Source: Nitrospirota bacterium
Lineage (GTDB): Bacteria > Nitrospirota > Thermodesulfovibrionia > Thermodesulfovibrionales > JdFR-85
DNA: 7,058 bases
Assembly: GCA_003232715.1 (NCBI GenBank)
Contig: QIJG01000255.1
Span: 1 to 7,058, forward strand
Direction: 5' to 3'
Shown: one piece after another, positions 7,030 to 7,058 of the stretch
Layout of the letters: the number at the start of each line of letters is the position of its first letter
Numbering within the stretch: the first letter of the stretch is position 1
Notes under the pieces: generated by a model
The model's input: only the letters and a program-made list of their open reading frames with translations
Databases searched by the model: none
What the model was told of the DNA's origin: nothing
Translations under genes and position numbers: made by a program

Positions 7030-7050
7030 AACTCACAATTTTCGTGAGTT
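7030..7050. repeat. Inverted repeat just upstream of cas3
   Basis: Arms of 7 bp (AACTCAC and GTGAGTT) flank a 7-base spacer. In RNA, one G-U pair could extend the stem to 8 pairs around a 5-base loop. It ends 6 bases before the cas3 ATG, so it could be an operator for a dimeric regulator or a leader hairpin covering the cas3 ribosome binding region. Only 8 bases of sequence lie beyond it in the window, so the promoter context is unseen and chance cannot be excluded. Confidence 0.55.
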
Positions 7051-7058
7051 AACGCCTT

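Noticed and set aside
1..7058. Search for a CRISPR repeat array, including the GTCGC-type I-C repeat
   Set aside because: No regularly spaced repeats of about 30 bases were seen on reading; the window is nearly all coding. The array is expected beyond cas1 and cas2, outside the left edge.

Overview
The window holds most of a type I-C (formerly Dvulg) CRISPR-Cas operon. Every gene lies on the minus strand, so it reads right to left as cas3 - cas5c - cas8c (with an internal cas11c) - cas7c - cas4 - cas1. Cas1 runs off the left edge after 83 codons. The canonical I-C order would put cas2 and a repeat array beyond it; neither is in the window. No repeat array, tRNA, rRNA or transposon was seen. 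No gene-free stretch exceeds about 60 bases.

The organism cannot be named from the sequence. Composition is moderate to AT-leaning, Shine-Dalgarno sites are strong (AAAGGAGG), and the genes are packed with 1-11 base overlaps, so it is a bacterium. From memory, the Cas5c N-terminus closely resembles that of Desulfovibrio-type I-C systems. I-C operons move horizontally, so this says little about the host.

Layout from right to left: 7058-7024 is a short leader with a 7-bp inverted repeat just before cas3. 7023-4738 is cas3 (HD nuclease plus helicase). 4741-4013 is cas5c (crRNA 5' end binding and, in this subtype, pre-crRNA processing). 4013-2007 is cas8c (large subunit). A strongly primed internal start at 2498 should yield Cas11c, the small subunit. 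1986-973 is cas7c (backbone). 983-306 is cas4 and 250-1 is the start of cas1 (spacer acquisition).

Together Cas5c, Cas8c, Cas11c and Cas7c would form the I-C Cascade complex around a crRNA, which recruits Cas3 to unwind and degrade the target. Cas4 and Cas1 (with a presumed Cas2) would add new spacers.

The gene set is a known system and appears intact. The points most worth a second look are: (1) the internal Cas11c start, whose ribosome binding site matches those of cas8c and cas7c; (2) Cas5c, which seems to lack all three residues corresponding to the catalytic set reported for Bacillus halodurans Cas5d; (3) the inverted repeat beside the poorly primed cas3 start; and (4) a split between strong ribosome binding sites on effector-complex genes and weak ones on cas3, cas4 and cas1.
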